Below, piece after piece: positions 62,045 through 64,000 of a DNA stretch of 64,000 bases. The notes below the pieces were generated by a model that was given only the letters and a program-made list of their open reading frames with translations, had not been told where the DNA came from and did no database searches. The stretch's first letter is position 1. Each line of letters begins with the position of its first letter. Source of the stretch: Aphrophora alni (Eukaryota; Arthropoda; Insecta; Hemiptera; Aphrophoridae); NCBI GenBank assembly GCA_963513935.1, contig OY740768.1:71586877-71650876 (forward strand), in the 5' to 3' direction. The position numbers and the translations under genes were made by a program.

Positions 62045-63355
62045 ATGGCGGATAGAGAGATTGCCAAAGTGATGAAATATTTAGAAGAAAGAGATAAAAA
62101 AGAAAAAGCGGAAAAACAACGCGAAAAAGAAGAGGAGGTGGAAAGGAAAGAAGAAAGGAGACGGCTGAAAGAGGCTAAAGAACGGGAAGAGAAAGAAATT
62201 CGTGAACGAGAGAAGAAAGAAGAGCAAGAAAAATGGGATAAATACATGCAAGAGCAGAGAGAAATTCGTGACCGCGAAAAGAAGGTGGAGTACAAATTAA
62301 GAATGAAGGAAAAGGAGGATGAGAAAAATGAAAGAGCGGAATTTTTAGCTAGCATGGAAAATAAAATACAATCGGTTGCCACATCCTTAGAAAATGTTAT
62401 TAAAGAGTGCCGCGAAAAACATGAAATTTTAGCGAAAGAGGTAGAAACGGTACAGACAGCGGTAGTTGATTTAGAACAAAAGAGATGCATTTTCAAAAAA
62501 CAAGTGGTGGAAAGTTTCGGAACAATTGAAAAACGCGTAGGTATAGTTGAACGAAAAATGGGTGACGTAATGAACGCTTTAGGGCCTAGTACGCGTTATG
62601 TTTATACAAGAGGAGAAGGGGAGGTGAAGAAAATAAAGTTTTGGGGAAATTCCAGGGAAAGACCTATAGTTTTTCTAAGGGAAATCGAGAAAATTATGGA
62701 TGAGGTTAATCCATTTTTAAAAGATGGGGAACGGTTATGTTTAGCCGAAAAATACTTAAATGGTCATGCAAAAGAATGGTGGGATGTAGTGAAGGAAAAA
62801 AAAGACGGTTACGAAATTTTTAAGAAAAAATTTACGGAACATTATTGGTCATTACAGATCCAGTCGGGAATAAGGAATGAAATTGAAGCGGGGAGATATT
62901 CGGAAAATTTAGGAATCAGTAGGACTGATTATTTTTGCAAATTAATAAACAAGGCGAGGGATTTAAATCCGGAAATCCCAAGGGAATATCTGCTCCACAA
63001 AGCATTCCAACATTTCCGAAAGGAAATCCAAATTGCAAGCATGGGAAGGCCCAGAGAGACGGTAGAAGCAGCCATCGCATTTTTACGCAACGTAGATGCA
63101 ATGGACGGCCAAGCCCGATCAACAGGCGCACCACTATTTCACCGAAAAGCGGAACGTCGGCCACAAGAGTTTCCAAGACAGCCAGAACAGCGGAGACCAC
63201 CATACCAACAGAACCGGCAAACCCAAGGAACCAATAATAAACCGATCCATTACCTAAGATCCCATGGGACCACCCAAAATAAAACCCCACCCTCTAAACC
63301 TCAACAACCCAGTCCTTCCAGTTCGAATTCCAGACAACCTAAGCCGGAAAACTAA
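62045..63355 (+). CDS. gag: Gag polyprotein of a Ty3/gypsy-type LTR retrotransposon
   Basis: 436 residues, fully open, starting at ATG within CAAAATGG. Residues 5-175 are dominated by K, E and R with heptad-like spacing, so a long coiled coil is expected. Residues about 195-350 form the capsid-like part: KKIKFWG (195-201), a predicted helix with FLREIEKIMDE (210-220), AEKYLNGHAKEWWDVV (234-249) and FKKKFTEHYW (259-268), the pattern of the retrotransposon gag domain family (also found in Arc). The tail (365-436) is rich in P, Q, R and N. No CCHC zinc knuckle is present, so RNA binding would rely on the basic tail. The protein would assemble particles packaging the element's RNA. An open frame on the opposite strand (62,029-62,496) is a mirror of the K/E codons. 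Confidence 0.93.
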   Translation: MADREIAKVMKYLEERDKKEKAEKQREKEEEVERKEERRRLKEAKEREEKEIREREKKEEQEKWDKYMQEQREIRDREKKVEYKLRMKEKEDEKNERAEFLASMENKIQSVATSLENVIKECREKHEILAKEVETVQTAVVDLEQKRCIFKKQVVESFGTIEKRVGIVERKMGDVMNALGPSTRYVYTRGEGEVKKIKFWGNSRERPIVFLREIEKIMDEVNPFLKDGERLCLAEKYLNGHAKEWWDVVKEKKDGYEIFKKKFTEHYWSLQIQSGIRNEIEAGRYSENLGISRTDYFCKLINKARDLNPEIPREYLLHKAFQHFRKEIQIASMGRPRETVEAAIAFLRNVDAMDGQARSTGAPLFHRKAERRPQEFPRQPEQRRPPYQQNRQTQGTNNKPIHYLRSHGTTQNKTPPSKPQQPSPSSSNSRQPKPEN

Positions 63356-64000
63356 GGAACGAGGCTTCGGGAATAGGACCAGGAGATAGAAATCGGAACG
63401 ACGAAGCCGCGGAACGAATATATGTTTACAAGGAATTAATGAAATTAAATAATAAAAACATGAATAAAAGGGAAAATTTTAAAATTAAATCAGAAGAAAA
63501 ATTAGCAAAAGTCACGCCGAAAATAAATAAAAAATTAAGTGAGAAAATAAATATAATTAAGAGGGAAGAAAATAAAATTCATGAAAAAATTAATGTTCAA
63601 AAAACAACTAAAAAAAATATTAATAGCCTGCATTGGGATATAAGACAAGATTTGTTAAACCAACAGAAAATAGAATTGCCTGAAAATAATAATGTGGAAG
63701 AAGTTCCAAAAATAATTAGTGAAATAGGTCACCGGGAAGTAATCATTGAAATAGATAGTGGGGCCGAAATTTCAGCCATAAATGCTAATTTTATTAAAGA
63801 ATTAAAAATGGAAGGCTATGAAATTTTAGAATTACCCGCTTGTGGAGAAGAATTAACTTCAGTAATTAAGGGGAAAACTACGCGTATAACCAAACAAGTG
63901 ATGTTAAGCGTCAAGTTGAACGATCAGCTGTTTGATATACAGTTTCTTGTTGTCTCAGGGCTTAATACAAAGGTCATTTTCGGTTGTGATACACTGTATG
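63343..64000 (+). CDS. pol: Pol polyprotein start (aspartic protease), cut by the window end
   Basis: An open frame in the -1 phase relative to gag runs from the base after a TAA at 63,340-63,342 to the window edge (219 codons). It overlaps gag by 13 bases. The first about 125 residues are a K/N-rich linker. Residue 138 begins DSGAE, the active-site loop of a retroviral-type aspartic protease (family D(S/T)GA). About 75 residues further, VIFGCDTLY (211-219) corresponds to the conserved ILG.D.L strand near the protease end. Reverse transcriptase, RNase H and integrase are expected beyond the window. No ATG is needed if pol is made by -1 frameshifting near GGAAAAC (63,346-63,352). The absence of stops suggests a recent copy. 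Confidence 0.9.

Noticed and set aside
62029..62496. 155-codon minus-strand frame, serine- and phenylalanine-rich
   Set aside because: Exact antisense of the K/E-rich coiled-coil part of gag, where the codon bias removes antisense stops.
62916..63290. Frames on the opposite strand and in another phase within gag
   Set aside because: Shadows of the gag coding sequence; no independent evidence.

Overview
The window reads as AT-rich, intron- or intergenic-type DNA from an arthropod, most likely an insect and possibly a hemipteran. The evidence is the range of decayed mobile elements: mariner-type transposases, Jockey-type and other non-LTR retrotransposons, several Penelope-like elements (PLEs), and a Ty3/gypsy-type LTR retrotransposon with open frames at the right edge. 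The host assignment is an inference from element types. I found no convincing host protein gene, no rRNA or tRNA, no bacterial-type operon and no CRISPR array.

Layout. Bases 1-9,480 (copy A) and about 39,340-57,240 (copy B) are two diverged, same-orientation copies of one segment: at least eight sequence blocks recur in the same order. The spacing between copies grows from about 39.3 kb to about 48 kb because B carries roughly 10 kb more between 41 and 53 kb. Copy A carries a mariner relic, a PLE relic and a (CA)39 array; B has only a stub at the array position. A short core block (2,336-2,463 in A; 40,845-40,971 in B) is about 90% identical, and a weaker version sits at 57,771-57,863.

The DNA between the copies (9.5-39.3 kb) holds degenerate tandem repeats (12.5-13.2 kb and 23.1-23.4 kb), a 400-bp fold-back element (13.4 kb), a LINE tail (16.3 kb), a nested minisatellite (19.9-20.7 kb), a PLE reverse transcriptase relic and an inverted-arm element (25.3-26.4 kb), a LINE ORF1/ORF2 relic (30.3-32.1 kb), a perfect 53-bp hairpin (33.1 kb) and an unexplained GC-richer block (33.8-34.5 kb).

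Copy B contains a PLE remnant with inverted arms (45.0-45.7 kb), a young 5'-truncated Jockey insertion with an 11-bp target-site duplication (46,981-47,610) and a fairly readable PLE relic (51.6-52.8 kb). Right of B lie a relative of the 33-kb hairpin (59.4 kb), a DDE transposase relic (59.7-60.0 kb), and the LTR retrotransposon: putative 5' LTR, primer binding site, gag (62,045-63,355), and the start of a protease-containing pol frame that overlaps gag in the -1 frame and runs off the end of the window.

How it fits together: nearly all recognisable coding sequence is transposon-derived and broken. Only the terminal LTR element has long open frames. The most informative structures are the segmental duplication with its conserved core, and a recurring hairpin-then-GAAAC motif at the ends of PLE and fold-back elements, which resembles a degenerate hammerhead ribozyme core.
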